Shown piece by piece: positions 1-8,914 of a stretch of 64,000 nucleotides of DNA (position 1 is its first letter; the number at the start of each line of letters is the position of its first letter). The DNA comes from a candidate division FCPU426 bacterium. Its GTDB lineage: Bacteria; Oederibacteriota; JAAXVQ01; JAUVAV01. The stretch spans positions 39,652-103,651 of the forward strand of contig JAUVAV010000002.1 in assembly GCA_030591525.1 (NCBI GenBank), read 5' to 3'. A program made the position numbers and the translations under genes. The notes beneath the pieces were generated by a model, which was not told the origin of the DNA, searched no databases, and worked only from the letters and a program-made list of their open reading frames with translations.

Positions 1-208
1 GCCCCCAACCCGCCGAAGAAACGTAGGTAACCTCTTCCATGTTGACAAGTATTTTAAAGCAATTTTCGCGTAATAATCCGGATAAATATTCATCTAGAAT
101 CAGGGTGGTGCCCGTGTCAATAACCCCTCTGATTTCCACTACCGTAATCTCGCTGTCTTCCTTACGTCTGATGTTAATATTAATGGCTTCGTCCCGGCGT
201 AATATCAT
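1..208 (-). CDS. STAS-domain anti-sigma factor antagonist (partial, 3' end outside window)
   Basis: Only the first 69 codons are in the window, too short to be listed as a long open frame. Reading from 208 downwards, the protein starts MILRRDEAIN and runs into VVEIRGVIDTGT, then YVSSAGWG at the window edge. That is the STAS fold pattern of SpoIIAA/RsbV-type antagonists; the Ser-Ser-Ala-Gly segment is where the regulatory phosphoserine lies in the family. GGGAGG is 8 nt before the ATG. It follows the SpoIIE phosphatase gene by 30 nt, so the likely role (inference) is as the substrate which that phosphatase dephosphorylates in a partner-switching circuit. The matching kinase is not visible. Confidence 0.82.
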   Translation of the reverse strand, partial: MILRRDEAININIRRKEDSEITVVEIRGVIDTGTTLILDEYLSGLLRENCFKILVNMEEVTYVSSAGWG

Positions 209-238
209 GTCTCACTTCCTCCCTTCGCTTGTTCAAAT

Positions 239-1762
239 TCACTCTACTTTCATGGCCACTACTGCTATATCATCACTCTGCGCAAACTTTCCGCAAAATT
301 TGTTAAGGTCATTATCCAGTCCCCCGATAATGCCCTCGGCGTTCGCTTGCTCAGCGTGCGTACGAATGGAGTTCATCAACCCGTCTACTCCGAAAACCGC
401 TCCCTGAGGATCAACCGCTTCCGTAACCCCATCGGTGTAAAGAATAATGGCATCTCCCTGGCGAAGCGCAATCTTTCGTTCCTTAGCTAATTTATCAAAT
501 ATGCCGCTGCCGTCCAGACCAAGCGGCAAACATGGCGGTTCCAGAGTAAGACCCTGGAATTTATGTCCGCGGGGATGCCAGACCATTACCGGATTATGTC
601 CGGCCGAGGTATATGTCATGGTTTGCTGTTTGATATCCACCACCGCATAAAAAAGGGTGATAAATAATCCGCCCCGCAGATCGTTCAACAGCAACTGGTT
701 CAGCTCCCGTATCACTCCAGCCGGCGAGATATCACTGAAAGCCACGGTTTTCAGCATGCTGCGCGCCACGCTCATTAACATGGCCGCCGGCACCCCTTTC
801 CCGCAAACATCCGCCACGGTGATCGAAAAGTGATTCCGGTCCAGTTGGAAAAAATCGTAGTAATCGCCCCCGACTTCCTTGGCTGCCCGGTAAAGAGCGC
901 CAAAACTAAAACCTGGAATCCGGGGAGTCTGCTTGGGCAGCAGCATATGTTGGATCTGATGGGCGACCTGAAGCTCCTTTTTTATTCTCTCCTGTTCCAG
1001 TGCCTGCTCCGTTGCCGCCTGCAATTCCCGGGTCATCCGGTTGAAGGTCACGGCCAACTGGCCCAGCTCATTCCGCCGCATCTGGGGTATCTGATAATTC
1101 AAATTACCCTGTCCGATAGCCTGCGCGCCTTTGCTTAGTTCGGAAACAGGCCGCAGCATCAAAGTTACCAACACAATAGATCCCAACAAGCCGGCCAGCA
1201 GAAAAATGCCGGCCAGTCCGGCGGCGTTCCGCCAGGCACTGGAAACCACCTGGTCAATGGTGGAATGTGAAACTCCGATATGCACTTCGCCGATTTTGGT
1301 TTTACCTTCCAGAATCAAGGGTATGCCGATATCAATAACCCGGCCCGCTTGGGAATGCATCCAGGTATGTATCCGCGGACTCGGCCGGTCAAGGGGATAT
1401 AATCCCGGAGGACGCTGATATGCCTGGCCGATCAAGTCCGAACGATCCGCCGCAACCAGACGGCTATTCCGGTCTACCAGCAAGGCATAGACCATATCTT
1501 CGTTCTTCATAATATCGGCTACCAAGGTAGCCAAAGTAAGTTTGTCATCGGTTAAAAAAGGATCAAGACTGTGAGCCGCCACATACTGAGCCAAGGCTAT
1601 ACCCCGGCGGGTGACTTCCCGCTTCAATGCTTCCCGCTCCAGGCCCACAATAAACCATGTGAGGGTTGCCGTAGTCATTGACAGCAGCAGCACAACCCAG
1701 ACCGTAAATTCTATCTTCAGACTGGAGGTTTTATCCGGATGGTTTTTTTGTTTTGACATCAA
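239..1762 (-). CDS. Membrane sensor SpoIIE/RsbU-type PP2C phosphatase with HAMP domain
   Basis: 507 aa. An N-terminal membrane segment (about residues 20-42) is followed by an extracytoplasmic sensor region of about 135 residues. A second membrane segment (about 180-203) leads into a HAMP linker (RPVSELSKGAQAIGQGNL). The C-terminal half is a SpoIIE-type PP2C domain, with GGDYYDFF, DVCGKGVPAAML and YTDGVTEA as the metal-binding stretches. Such proteins sense an extracytoplasmic cue and dephosphorylate a STAS antagonist; the STAS gene lies immediately downstream, supporting this. Length and domain order are typical. The signal sensed cannot be told from sequence. Confidence 0.92.
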   Translation of the reverse strand: MMSKQKNHPDKTSSLKIEFTVWVVLLLSMTTATLTWFIVGLEREALKREVTRRGIALAQYVAAHSLDPFLTDDKLTLATLVADIMKNEDMVYALLVDRNSRLVAADRSDLIGQAYQRPPGLYPLDRPSPRIHTWMHSQAGRVIDIGIPLILEGKTKIGEVHIGVSHSTIDQVVSSAWRNAAGLAGIFLLAGLLGSIVLVTLMLRPVSELSKGAQAIGQGNLNYQIPQMRRNELGQLAVTFNRMTRELQAATEQALEQERIKKELQVAHQIQHMLLPKQTPRIPGFSFGALYRAAKEVGGDYYDFFQLDRNHFSITVADVCGKGVPAAMLMSVARSMLKTVAFSDISPAGVIRELNQLLLNDLRGGLFITLFYAVVDIKQQTMTYTSAGHNPVMVWHPRGHKFQGLTLEPPCLPLGLDGSGIFDKLAKERKIALRQGDAIILYTDGVTEAVDPQGAVFGVDGLMNSIRTHAEQANAEGIIGGLDNDLNKFCGKFAQSDDIAVVAMKVE

Positions 1763-1897
1763 TGCTCCGCCTGCTCCCGCCTTTTCGCAGTAGTCTCAAA
1801 TATACACCATTATATTATTTGATTATACCTTGGGAGTGCTAAAAAAGTCCAGCCTTTACCGAGGCTTTAGGTATCCAATTACTTAGAAGCTGTGAAA

Positions 1898-2114
1898 AAG
1901 GCGGGGTCCCTATATTATTTTTTTCCAAAAATCCGGACCGGGGAAAGAGACCATGACATGCTTCTCGTGGCCATGATCCCACGTAGAAACCATGGGACCT
2001 ATGGCCGTGGCAATTTCATTACACGAAACATTCCGGCATGTTTCACGGCTTAAAGCAGTGACCCCCTGGCTGCCGATTACTTTTTGGAAAAAAATAATAT
2101 AGGGACCCCACCTT
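1898..2114. repeat. MITE-like element with 28-bp perfect terminal inverted repeats
   Basis: The arms 1903-1930 and 2082-2109 are exact reverse complements over 28 bp (starting GGGGTCCCTATATT and ending TTCCAAAA). With one mismatch the pairing extends outwards to 1898 and 2114. The interior of about 150 bp has no convincing open frame. Size and symmetry fit a non-autonomous mobile element. I see no clear target-site duplication, and the mobilising enzyme is not in this window. Confidence 0.7.
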
Positions 2115-2193
2115 AGACGGCACTCACGCTACATCAGTAATCGGTTACGGCTTTAGCAATATCAAGGGCTGGTATATTACTTTTAAAGGTGGT

Positions 2194-2388
2194 TTAAAAC
2201 CATGGCGCTATGGCAGCACGGGCAATTTCAATGAAGGGTCCGGGATAAATGCCTAAAACCAGAATCCCTAACACCGTTATTAATAAAACCATTGCCAGAG
2301 GAATTGATATGGGCATGCAGGCCGGAGCGTTTTTATCCGGCGGCAGGATATAAATTACCCGGATAACCCAGAGGTAGTGAAAAAGGGA
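2194..2388 (-). pseudogene. Displaced 3' fragment of a nuoN gene
   Basis: About 190 bp matches the last part of intact nuoN (3953-4145) at roughly 90 percent by eye. The fragment keeps the reading frame and stop: it decodes as ILPPDKNAPA, then LGILVLGIYPGPF, ending APWF. Most amino-acid changes are conservative (Val/Ile, Leu/Ile). It has no start and is cut off near 2388, 16 nt from the vapC stop. It lies in the same orientation as nuoN with the vapBC pair and a small ORF between the two copies. It is therefore a broken copy, possibly from a diverged nuoN allele rather than a recent tandem duplicate. Confidence 0.85.
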
Positions 2389-2403
2389 TCATGTTTGAAA
2401 ATA

Positions 2404-2817
2404 CTATTCCGGCTTCATTAAAACAATTCCCGCCTGCGCAAAATCACGGTCAAAAGAAAAAGCTTTTTCTATATTTAGGTTTTTCATGATTGAGAAGCAG
2501 GAAACATCTGTAAAGCTAATTTTCTTATCTTTGTATTTTTGGTAAATTTTCCATGCCGCCGCAAGATAATCAGGCGCAACATAAATCATTCTTATAAGCT
2601 TGCTGGTAAATAGTGTGTCTCCCGCCAAAACCGACTGCCGGTGACCGCCTCTCGCCAGAATGGTGGTGATAGTTTCATCAATAACATAATCAGAAGTGTA
2701 AATCTCCAACTTGGAATGTTTAACCTTTTCAAAAATATTCAGTGCCTTTTGATGGTTTATATCATTGGCCACAAAAAGAGCTACCCATCCGCTGGTATCC
2801 ACAAAAACCTTCTCCAA
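2404..2817 (-). CDS. PIN-domain toxin (VapC-like ribonuclease)
   Basis: 137 aa, the usual PIN-domain size. The acidic active-site pattern is visible: Asp7 in VFVDTSGW, Glu in YVIDETITT, Asp in FTDVSCF and Asp in FDRDFAQ. PIN toxins are Mg-dependent RNases, often cutting tRNA or rRNA. It lies 7 nt behind a ribbon-helix-helix antitoxin gene, the standard antitoxin-then-toxin order of vapBC. The module sits between nuoN and a nuoN remnant, so it looks acquired. RNA target unknown. Confidence 0.88.
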   Translation of the reverse strand: MEKVFVDTSGWVALFVANDINHQKALNIFEKVKHSKLEIYTSDYVIDETITTILARGGHRQSVLAGDTLFTSKLIRMIYVAPDYLAAAWKIYQKYKDKKISFTDVSCFSIMKNLNIEKAFSFDRDFAQAGIVLMKPE

Positions 2818-2824
2818 GCCTTAC

Positions 2825-3082
2825 TTACCTCCTGCCCGGCTTTCCGTATATATATGAATCATGGTTCACCGAAGCATCCTGTACTGTAAGTTTAACTTTA
2901 CCGACCGCCCGGATAAGCGGATCACGCTTCCAATCCGCCTTTTTCTCCCGGCTTCGCAAAAAGTGATTTATGGCTCTCCGAATCAATTCAGAAACCGGTA
3001 ATTTATCCTGCCCCGCTTCCAATTTAAGCCGCCGCAATTGCTCTTCTGCCAGATATATTTGAGTTCTATGCAAATGACTCAT
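2825..3082 (-). CDS. Ribbon-helix-helix antitoxin (VapB/CopG-like)
   Basis: 85 aa. The N-terminal half (RTQIYLAEEQLRRLKLEA, then VSELIRRAINHFL) has the beta-helix-helix pattern of MetJ/Arc/CopG DNA-binding proteins. The C-terminal tail is polar and would be the toxin-binding part. It precedes the PIN toxin with a 7-nt gap. A strong promoter with repeated ATGATG-type half sites lies directly upstream, consistent with autorepression. Pairing with VapC is inferred from position. Confidence 0.85.
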   Translation of the reverse strand: MSHLHRTQIYLAEEQLRRLKLEAGQDKLPVSELIRRAINHFLRSREKKADWKRDPLIRAVGKVKLTVQDASVNHDSYIYGKPGRR

Positions 3083-3102
3083 GCCCCCTCACCTCTATAT
3101 GC

Positions 3103-3132
3103 ATTATACATCATACATCATATAGTTGTCAA
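3103..3132 (-). promoter_or_regulatory. Sigma-70 promoter and probable operator of the vapBC-like pair
   Basis: On the minus strand TTGACA (3127-3132) and TATAAT (3103-3108) are separated by 18 nt, 20 nt before the antitoxin ATG. The spacer and -10 contain repeated TATGATG/TATAATG units, a plausible site for antitoxin autoregulation (inference). Confidence 0.7.
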
Positions 3133-3471
3133 GCGAAACCCCTGGCAATATAGCAGCGTTCGTCCCAGGTTGTGAGCATAGCGATTTTCATGTTTAATCT
3201 CATTCTTCCCCATCGGGGAAAGAGGCTGTTATAGCACTGTCTGTATTTATTTAAACTAGATTGTACGGCTTTTATGGGATTTTGTTAAGGGAGGAATGAG
3301 AATTTTTTGTTCCCCCTTCGGTGAAGGAGGTTTGTAGGACACATCCGTAATTTCTCAAGTGATAAAAACCATGAACGTCCCCGACCACTGACCAAAGACC
3401 TTGTGCTGTTTCCTCGGCCGCAGGGAGTGTTTCTTTTGAACTGGATAGAGAGTAAATACATATTGACTGTA
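3133..3471. other. Non-coding stretch between vapB promoter and small membrane ORF
   Basis: I find no ribosome-binding site, family motif or compositional sign of coding here. A 74-codon open frame on the minus strand (3285-3509) overlaps the next gene and reads as low-quality sequence. The stretch contains a short CCCCCTTCGGTGAAGGAGG-like inverted repeat. Confidence 0.5.
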
Positions 3472-3717
3472 TTACAATTGCTTTTGATTCTCGCCACCGT
3501 TCTTAGCATTATTAAAATAATTTATGGTTAACGCATATATAACTCCAAAATAAATACATATAATCCATTCCCCATCAGTTCCTACCTGGTTTAAAATGAT
3601 TTTCCGCAAGAAACAAAAAACCAACCCCACTATTAATGCTAGCCACATAATGCCTGAAAAATGAGAGAAAGAGCTGAATTTAAAAATATTTTTGAACATG
3701 TTGAATATGCGGTTCAT
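3472..3717 (-). CDS. Small membrane protein, function unknown
   Basis: 81 aa, unrecognised. Two hydrophobic segments are visible: MWLALIVGLVFCFL and WIICIYFGVIYALTI. Hydrophilic ends are rich in Lys and Asn. GGAGGT lies 5 nt before the ATG, a strong argument that it is translated. It sits in the accessory patch between intact nuoN and the vapBC pair, in the same orientation, and is more AT-rich than the nuo genes. It may be cargo of the same acquisition event. Confidence 0.6.
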   Translation of the reverse strand: MNRIFNMFKNIFKFSSFSHFSGIMWLALIVGLVFCFLRKIILNQVGTDGEWIICIYFGVIYALTINYFNNAKNGGENQKQL

Positions 3718-3739
3718 TTTCCACCTCCAGTATAATGCT

Positions 3740-3835
3740 CTAGGAGCCTGTAGGACTTAAGTCTTTTTCCCCCTTTTGTAAAGGGGGAAGAGTGCTTAAA
3801 ATCCGCTTTGGTACCTAAGTCCGACAGGCTCCTAG
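3740..3835. repeat. Palindromic repeat with CTAGGAGCCTG termini
   Basis: The outer arms are CTAGGAGCCTG at 3740 and CAGGCTCCTAG ending at 3835. Inner arms GGACTTAAGT and ACCTAAGTCC pair imperfectly. A nested CCCCCTTTTGTAAAGGGGG hairpin is present. The same termini occur at 13026-13264, 26312 (half copy), 32730 (half copy) and 53490-53733, so this is a dispersed family. Confidence 0.75.
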
Positions 3836-3952
3836 TGTAGTGTTTCCAACGCTTCTTTACATTTGATTGTCATTGCGGAATGACAAACACAGACAAAAAC
3901 CAAAAAAAGGGATGGTAGCAGAGACGCAAAATGTTGCGTCTCTACCCTTCAA

Positions 3953-5389
3953 TCAAAACCAGGGCGCTATGGCAGCACGGGCAATTTCAACGAAGGGGCC
4001 GGGATAAATGCCTAAAACCAGAATCCCTAACACTGTTATCAATAAAACCATTGCCAAAGGAAGGGATAGCGGCATGCCGGCCGGAGCGTTTTTATCCGGC
4101 GGCAGGATATAAACTACCCGGATAACCCGCAGGTAGTAATAAAGCGAGATCGCGGTATTAATCACAGCTATAATTACCAGCCATACATATCCCTGGCTGA
4201 AGACCGCTGTAAATAAATAAAATTTAGCGGCAAAACCGGCCAAGGGCGGAATCCCGGCCAGGGAAAGCAGGGCCAACAGCATGGCCAGTCCCAAACGCGG
4301 GGAGCGCTGCGCCAATCCGGCATAAGCCGGCATATCCGTTGAGCCGGTAACGCGCTCCACAGCTATCACCACGGCAAACGCTCCGAGGTTGGTAAAGAGA
4401 TAGGTTCCTAAATAAAACAACAGAGCGGAAATACCGATTATCTTGAAAGCCACCAGGCCCATAACCATGTAACCGGCCTGGGCTATGGCAGAGTATGCCA
4501 GCAGACGCTTTAAATTAGTCTGTGGAATAGCGGCTAAATTCCCCAGAAACATGCTGGCCACGGCCAGCGCGGCCAGGACCTGGCCCCACTCGGCCTGCGC
4601 GGCCGATAGTCCGCTGACTAATAAACGCAGTGCCAGGGCGAAGCCGGCGATTTTGCCCGCCACGGATAAAAAAGCGGTTACCGGCGTGGGAGCGCCTTCA
4701 TAGGCATCCGGAGCCCACATGTGGAACGGCACCAGGGCCAGCTTGAAGCCTATACCCGCCAGCACACAGACAACTCCCAGCAGAATGAGTACCCCCGCGT
4801 CCGCCTGGACCACGGCTGCGGCCAATTCAGGAATCCGGGTCACGCCGGTAGCCGCGTAAATTAAGGAAAGTCCAAAAAGCAAAATTGCCGATCCCATCGC
4901 TGCCATAACCAGATATTTCAGGCCGCCCTCGGCTGACTTGGCATCCGCCGGCCGGTAAGCGGTTAACAGCACCAGGGGAAAAGTGGTCAGTTCCAGTCCG
5001 ACATAAAGCAATACCAACTCGTTGCCGGAAGCCAGGAATAACATACCCAGAGCTGAAGCTAATAAAAGTATTAGAAATTCTCCGCGGGGACGTTTCCATA
5101 TCTCATCGAAATCCCAGGCGCTGAGAATGGTTAATCCCAGCAATAAAATAATAATGGTCTTGAGATAGCGTCCCAGCGCATCGCCCGTCCAGGCCCGGCC
5201 AAATTCACCGTCCGGCGCCACCCAGATTAAAATCAAAGCCGCCGCCGCTCCCGCCAACGCCAGGGGGGACAACCATTTGCGGCGGGCCGCATTAAAAAAC
5301 AAATCCCCGGCCAGCACACCGCCGATAGTCAGCGCCAGCACGATTTCCGGGAGCAACCGCAGCCAGCCAATCATGGCGTTCCTCCCCAC
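3953..5389 (-). CDS. nuoN: NADH-quinone oxidoreductase subunit N (complex I antiporter-like subunit)
   Basis: 478 aa, normal length, almost wholly membrane helices. The proton-antiporter signature FHMWAPDAYEGAPTPVTAF is present. Complex I subunit N is one of three Mrp-like subunits that couple quinone reduction to proton or sodium translocation. It is the last gene of the nuo operon and overlaps nuoM by 19 nt. Its 3' end exists a second time as a truncated copy at 2194-2388. Confidence 0.96.
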   Translation of the reverse strand: MGRNAMIGWLRLLPEIVLALTIGGVLAGDLFFNAARRKWLSPLALAGAAAALILIWVAPDGEFGRAWTGDALGRYLKTIIILLLGLTILSAWDFDEIWKRPRGEFLILLLASALGMLFLASGNELVLLYVGLELTTFPLVLLTAYRPADAKSAEGGLKYLVMAAMGSAILLFGLSLIYAATGVTRIPELAAAVVQADAGVLILLGVVCVLAGIGFKLALVPFHMWAPDAYEGAPTPVTAFLSVAGKIAGFALALRLLVSGLSAAQAEWGQVLAALAVASMFLGNLAAIPQTNLKRLLAYSAIAQAGYMVMGLVAFKIIGISALLFYLGTYLFTNLGAFAVVIAVERVTGSTDMPAYAGLAQRSPRLGLAMLLALLSLAGIPPLAGFAAKFYLFTAVFSQGYVWLVIIAVINTAISLYYYLRVIRVVYILPPDKNAPAGMPLSLPLAMVLLITVLGILVLGIYPGPFVEIARAAIAPWF

Positions 5390-6831
5390 ACCGCGGCCAT
5401 GGATTTCACGCTGGTATTAATAATATCCACCAGCATACCGGGATAAACTCCTACGCCGAGCAGAATAAGCATTAAAATCGCGAGGCAGGCTTTTTCCATG
5501 GGATTGGCGTCTTTTAGATTTTTAAACTTGTCTTTTTCCGGTCCAAAGAATATTTTTTGGACCACGCGCAATATGTAGATGGCAGTAAAAAGAATACCGG
5601 TCACCGCAATTATTGTCAGCCACGGATAAACTTTAAAAGCCCCGATAAAAACCAAAATCTCGGCTACGAAGCCTGAGAAGCCGGGCAATCCCAGGGAGAC
5701 CAGACCGGCGACTATAAAAGCCAGGGCCAGATAAGGCATCCGGCGCCCCAGCCCTCCCATTTCACGAATATCCCGGGTTTGGGTCCGTCCGTAGATCATG
5801 CCCACCAAAGCAAAGAAAAGGCCGGTCATAATGCCGTGCGAAAACATCTGCAGCACCGCTCCATTTAAAGCCACGGGGTGGAGCGCGCAAATCCCCAGCA
5901 GCACAATGCCCATATGCGAGACCGAGGAATAGGCCACCACATATTTAAGATCGGTCTGAGCCATGGCCACCAGGGCGCCGTATACGATATTTACCAGGGT
6001 AAAAATGACAAGATAAGGCGCCCACATTTGAGCGCCCGCGGGAAGCAATTCCAGGCCCAGCCGGATAATACCGAAAGCCCCGAGTTTCATTAGGACTCCC
6101 GCGTGCAGCATGGAAACCGCGGTCGGCGCGGAGGCATGACCATCCGGCGACCAGGTATGAAAAGGCCAAAACCCGGCCAGGATTCCGAACCCCAGAAATA
6201 GCACTGGAAAAACTACGGCCTGAAAATTACGGCTAAAGCTCTGGCGGGCTATATCGTCTAATAAAAAACTCTGACCGGGACCGCTGAAGTAGAGAGCCAG
6301 AATGCCGACCAGCATTAAGGCGCTTCCGGCCATCAGATAGATGGTCAGCTTCATGGCGGAATATTCTTTGGCTCCGGTTCCCCATATTCCGATCAGCAAA
6401 TACATGGGAAGTACTGCCAGTTCGTAAAAAAGAAAAAAGAGAAAGAGATCGCGGGCCATAAAAACCCCGAATACACCGGTAACCAGTACCAGCAGAAAAG
6501 CAAAAAATTCCTGCGGCCGCTCCCGTACATCCCAGGAAGCCAGTACCCCGCAGAAAATAATCACGGCGGTCAATATAACCATTACCAGCCCCATGCCGTC
6601 CACCGCCACCGCGTACTTAATTCCCAGTGCCGGAAGCAGTTCCCGCGCCTCTCCCAACTGGAACCCGGCAGCGCCTAAATCGTATCCCAGCAAAATTCGG
6701 CAGGATATAATTAAAGTCATTATGGTTCCGGTCAGCGCCACCCAGCGCGGCCAGGTCGTACGCTCCCGCGGCAAAAACATAATCACCAGTGCCGTTATTA
6801 CCGGCACGGTTAAAAGAAAAGATAACAACAT
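5371..6831 (-). CDS. nuoM: NADH-quinone oxidoreductase subunit M
   Basis: 486 aa, about 14 predicted membrane helices. The conserved FHTWSPDGHASAPTAVSML stretch identifies the antiporter-like M subunit of complex I. AAGGAG lies 9 nt before the ATG. It is separated from nuoL by 144 nt holding palindromic repeats, and overlaps nuoN, so translation of N is probably coupled to M. Confidence 0.96.
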   Translation of the reverse strand: MLLSFLLTVPVITALVIMFLPRERTTWPRWVALTGTIMTLIISCRILLGYDLGAAGFQLGEARELLPALGIKYAVAVDGMGLVMVILTAVIIFCGVLASWDVRERPQEFFAFLLVLVTGVFGVFMARDLFLFFLFYELAVLPMYLLIGIWGTGAKEYSAMKLTIYLMAGSALMLVGILALYFSGPGQSFLLDDIARQSFSRNFQAVVFPVLFLGFGILAGFWPFHTWSPDGHASAPTAVSMLHAGVLMKLGAFGIIRLGLELLPAGAQMWAPYLVIFTLVNIVYGALVAMAQTDLKYVVAYSSVSHMGIVLLGICALHPVALNGAVLQMFSHGIMTGLFFALVGMIYGRTQTRDIREMGGLGRRMPYLALAFIVAGLVSLGLPGFSGFVAEILVFIGAFKVYPWLTIIAVTGILFTAIYILRVVQKIFFGPEKDKFKNLKDANPMEKACLAILMLILLGVGVYPGMLVDIINTSVKSMAAVWGGTP

Positions 6832-6899
6832 TAAATCAAGCTCCTTAAATTGAGTAAAGGCAAGGCATGCCTTGCCTCTACAATAAATTCAAAATACCT

Positions 6900-6979
6900 T
6901 TGCCTTGGTAGGGCCCCCCCTGTGGTTGCCCCTACGTGTGATGCAAGATTCCCGGGCAGGCACGGGGGCCTGCCCCTAC
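6900..6979. repeat. GTAGGGGC-type palindromic repeats between nuoM and nuoL
   Basis: Nested inverted repeats: GGTAGGGCC/GGTTGCCCCTAC and GGGCAGGCACGG/GGGCCTGCCCCTAC. They belong to the GTAGGGGC...GCCCCTAC family found at six other places in the window. The TAG at 6976-6978 inside the repeat is the stop codon of nuoL. Confidence 0.75.
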
Positions 6980-8889
6980 AACATGGCAACTACGCGGCCG
7001 GTCGCAGGACATACATACGATCTAATAATTTCCAATATCTCGGGATGCGTCATCAGCACTGAAACCATAATCACGACTAATCCCAGAAAAAAAGCCAGGA
7101 GATAGGCCTGCAAACGGCCGACCTGCAAGCGGCGTGTCCCCTTTCCGGCCAGACGACAGAACTCACCAATCCGGTTGACCATGCCATCCACTACGTAACG
7201 GTCAAACCAGGCCAACCCCCGGGAAAGCATAAACATGCCCTGGCGTACCAGAAAAATATAAATTTCATCGATATAATATTTATGCTTTAGTAGTTTATAC
7301 GTAGCGGCGAACTTACGAGCGAGCAGGGCGGCGGAAATAGTTTTCTGAAAATAAACCAGGTAGGCCCAGCCGAATCCAGCCAAAGATGCCAGCAAAGCAA
7401 ACATAGGTATTAAGCGATGGTGGGGCGCCTCTCCCACCGAGGGCGCTCCCCATGAGGCGGAAAGAAAATGCCGGAAATTTTCACCCAGCCATCCCAAACT
7501 CAGAGCCAACAAGGCCAATACCAGCAAGGGCAGAATCATGACCCAGGGAGATTCGTGCGCTTGGTATTTTTTCTCTGCCGGACGCCCGGTAAAGACCACT
7601 AACCACAGGCGGAAAATATAGAAAGTCGTTAAACCAGCCGTCACAATTCCGACCATTAATAAATCCATCCGGCCGGCCGCCCAAATCCCCATCAAGATTG
7701 CATCTTTACTGAAAAATCCTGAAAAAGGCGGGATCCCGCCCAAGGCCAGAGCTGCCACCAGCATAGTTGCGGCGGTTATTTTCAGTGCCGGCCCCAGTCC
7801 GCCCATCTGCCGGATGTCATTGGTATGCACAGCGTGAATTACAGAGCCGGCGGCCAGAAAGAGCAGGGCTTTAAATACCGCGTGCGTCGTCAGGTGGAAC
7901 ATGCCGGCAATATAATCCCTGCAGCCCAAGGCCATCATCATGTATCCCAATTGGGACACGGTAGAATAAGCCAGTATGCGTTTGATGTCATTTTGTACAC
8001 AGGCGATAGTAGCGGCCAACAGGGCGGTAAAGCCTCCCAGGTAGGCGATTATCATCAAGGCTGTTTCCGAGGCCGCAAAAACCGGAAAGAGTCGGGCTAC
8101 CAGAAACACGCCGGCCGCCACCATAGTTGCGGCGTGAATTAAGGCCGAGACCGGGGTCGGACCTTCCATGGCATCGGGCAGCCAGACATGCAGGGGGAAT
8201 TGCGCGCTTTTTCCCGCAGCCCCTGCGAAAATTAAAAGTGCCACCATAGTGCTCCAGTGGCCGGTCAACTGTCCACCCTTAACCGCCTCGCCTACTTCCA
8301 GAATATTGAAAGTATTTAAAAAATAGGCCAGTACCAGAATCCCGATTAAAAGCCCGAGATCTCCGAAACGGGTCACTATAAAAGCTTTTTTAGCGGCATC
8401 CGCAGCCTCGGGCTTGTGGTACCAGAAACCGATTAATAAATATGAAGAAAGACCAACCAATTCCCAGAACATATAAAGCGTAATAAGGTTATTGGCCAGC
8501 ACCAACCCGAGCATGGAAAAAGTAAAAAATGACATAAAAGAGAAATAGCGGACAATCCCTTGATCTCCGGCCATGTAGCCGAGCGAGTAGATCTGAACCA
8601 TTAGGGAGATAAAACATACTATGACCAGCATAATAACTGAAAGTGGGTCCACCAGCATGCCAAGTTCCATGCTTAAATTTCCTGCGGAACGCAGCCAAAC
8701 CATGGATACCTGCTCAACTCCGGGAGCACTGATCAGGCCGGTTAAAACATTTAAAGCCATAATGAGCGAGAAAAAAACCGCGCCCGCGGTTATACTTCCG
8801 GCCAGGCGTGCGCTCCGTCGGCCCCCTGCACTTACCAGGATGGCGGCCAGCAATGGCAAGGCTGGAATAAGCCAGACATGTGCAATCAT
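6976..8889 (-). CDS. nuoL: NADH-quinone oxidoreductase subunit L
   Basis: 637 aa, the usual size for the largest antiporter-like subunit of complex I. It has many membrane helices, the LHVWLPDAMEGPTPVSALI signature, and the C-terminal region that forms the long lateral helix in known structures. The gene ends in VVAML with its stop codon supplied by a palindromic repeat (see 6900-6979), so the natural C-terminus may have been slightly altered. It follows nuoK by 25 nt. Confidence 0.96.
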   Translation of the reverse strand: MIAHVWLIPALPLLAAILVSAGGRRSARLAGSITAGAVFFSLIMALNVLTGLISAPGVEQVSMVWLRSAGNLSMELGMLVDPLSVIMLVIVCFISLMVQIYSLGYMAGDQGIVRYFSFMSFFTFSMLGLVLANNLITLYMFWELVGLSSYLLIGFWYHKPEAADAAKKAFIVTRFGDLGLLIGILVLAYFLNTFNILEVGEAVKGGQLTGHWSTMVALLIFAGAAGKSAQFPLHVWLPDAMEGPTPVSALIHAATMVAAGVFLVARLFPVFAASETALMIIAYLGGFTALLAATIACVQNDIKRILAYSTVSQLGYMMMALGCRDYIAGMFHLTTHAVFKALLFLAAGSVIHAVHTNDIRQMGGLGPALKITAATMLVAALALGGIPPFSGFFSKDAILMGIWAAGRMDLLMVGIVTAGLTTFYIFRLWLVVFTGRPAEKKYQAHESPWVMILPLLVLALLALSLGWLGENFRHFLSASWGAPSVGEAPHHRLIPMFALLASLAGFGWAYLVYFQKTISAALLARKFAATYKLLKHKYYIDEIYIFLVRQGMFMLSRGLAWFDRYVVDGMVNRIGEFCRLAGKGTRRLQVGRLQAYLLAFFLGLVVIMVSVLMTHPEILEIIRSYVCPATGRVVAML

Positions 8890-8914
8890 TCCCTAACTCC
8901 TTGAATAAGCGGTT

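Noticed and set aside
3285..3509. 74-codon minus-strand frame
   Set aside because: No ribosome site, no family pattern, and overlap with the better supported 81-aa membrane protein gene.
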